This document shows, piece by piece, positions 5,446-5,643 of a stretch of 5,643 nucleotides of DNA (position 1 is the first letter of the stretch; each line of letters begins with the position of its first letter). The position numbers were made by a program, and so were the translations under genes. Below the pieces are notes generated by a model. It did not search any database. It saw only the letters and a list, made by a program, of their open reading frames with translations, and had not been told where the DNA came from. The stretch covers positions 1 to 5,643 of the forward strand of contig JACKAF010000008.1 in the NCBI GenBank assembly GCA_020635235.1, in the 5' to 3' direction. Origin of the DNA: Pseudobdellovibrionaceae bacterium (GTDB taxonomy: Bacteria; Bdellovibrionota; FAC87; UBA2466; JACKAF01).

Positions 5446-5643
5446 ATGGGCTACTACGTTAAGGCGCAACCGAAGAAGAAGTCACTTCCGCGTTGGAAGC
5501 TTCAGTACATATCGTTCAAGAAGGCCGACACGACTCACTCAAAAGCGAAGAAACCCAAACGCGAATGGGACATTTCAAAAGATCGTTGGTTGGGTCTGGG
5601 ATTCAATAAACAAATGACACTTGAGGAAGCTCGTGCGCGAACA
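5446..5643 (+). CDS. Probable tyrosine recombinase/integrase, N-terminal 66 residues only
   Basis: The frame is open from the ATG at 5446 to the window end (66 codons), with GAGG (5437-5440) five bases upstream. The visible part is very basic, with a PKKKSLPRWKLQY stretch at 9-21, KDRWLGLGF at 45-53 and then MTLEEARAR at 57-65. This pattern (a short strand-rich basic region, a conserved Trp, then an M-T-x-E-E-A-R-A-R helix) is typical of the arm-type DNA-binding N-terminus of phage-type integrases. The catalytic domain with its Arg-His-Arg-Tyr residues would lie beyond the edge and cannot be checked. The position right after tRNA-Asp, in the same direction, supports the call independently. 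It would catalyse site-specific integration and excision of the element whose left end begins here. Confidence 0.65.
   Translation, partial: MGYYVKAQPKKKSLPRWKLQYISFKKADTTHSKAKKPKREWDISKDRWLGLGFNKQMTLEEARART

Overview
The window looks like a chromosomal segment of a Gram-negative bacterium, most likely from the Verrucomicrobiota/PVC side (Opitutae-like). I infer this from the style of the fused gamma-alpha 2-oxoacid:ferredoxin oxidoreductase subunit, the moderate GC content, the weak Shine-Dalgarno usage and the look of the integrase N-terminus. No marker gene in the window fixes the taxon.

Layout. (1) 1-724, minus: N-terminal part of a KorA-type 2-oxoacid:ferredoxin oxidoreductase subunit, cut by the window edge. 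(2) 725-1137: divergent intergenic region with a consensus DnaA box, a cluster of CAGTT words and two adjacent GC-rich hairpins, but no convincing gene. (3) 1138-2209, plus: a good sigma70-like promoter and a membrane di-iron fatty acid desaturase. (4) 2311-3078, plus: a VOC-fold protein resembling only the catalytic half of 4-hydroxyphenylpyruvate dioxygenase (HPPD). (5) A hairpin over the stop codon separates it from a convergent gene, 3098-4333 minus, for an exported protein of unknown family. (6) 4334-4463: divergent promoter region with two mirror-image extended -10 elements. (7) 4464-5144, plus: a MIP channel closer to nodulin-26-like (NIP/AqpN) proteins than to AqpZ. (8) 5252-5328, plus: tRNA-Asp(GTC) with encoded CCA. 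(9) 5446-5643, plus: start of a probable tyrosine recombinase, cut by the window edge, 117 bp after the tRNA.

How it fits together. The left and middle parts look like ordinary chromosome. The desaturase and the HPPD-like protein are codirectional neighbours, and both should be O2-dependent non-haem iron enzymes, so they may share a pathway; this is inference. The right edge, tRNA-Asp followed by an integrase in the same direction and a lower-GC, repeat-bearing spacer, is the classic left boundary of an integrated element. Its cargo would lie beyond this window. The most distinctive observations are that boundary, the half-size HPPD-like enzyme with all three metal ligands, and the NIP-like aquaporin with a terminal Cys-Cys.
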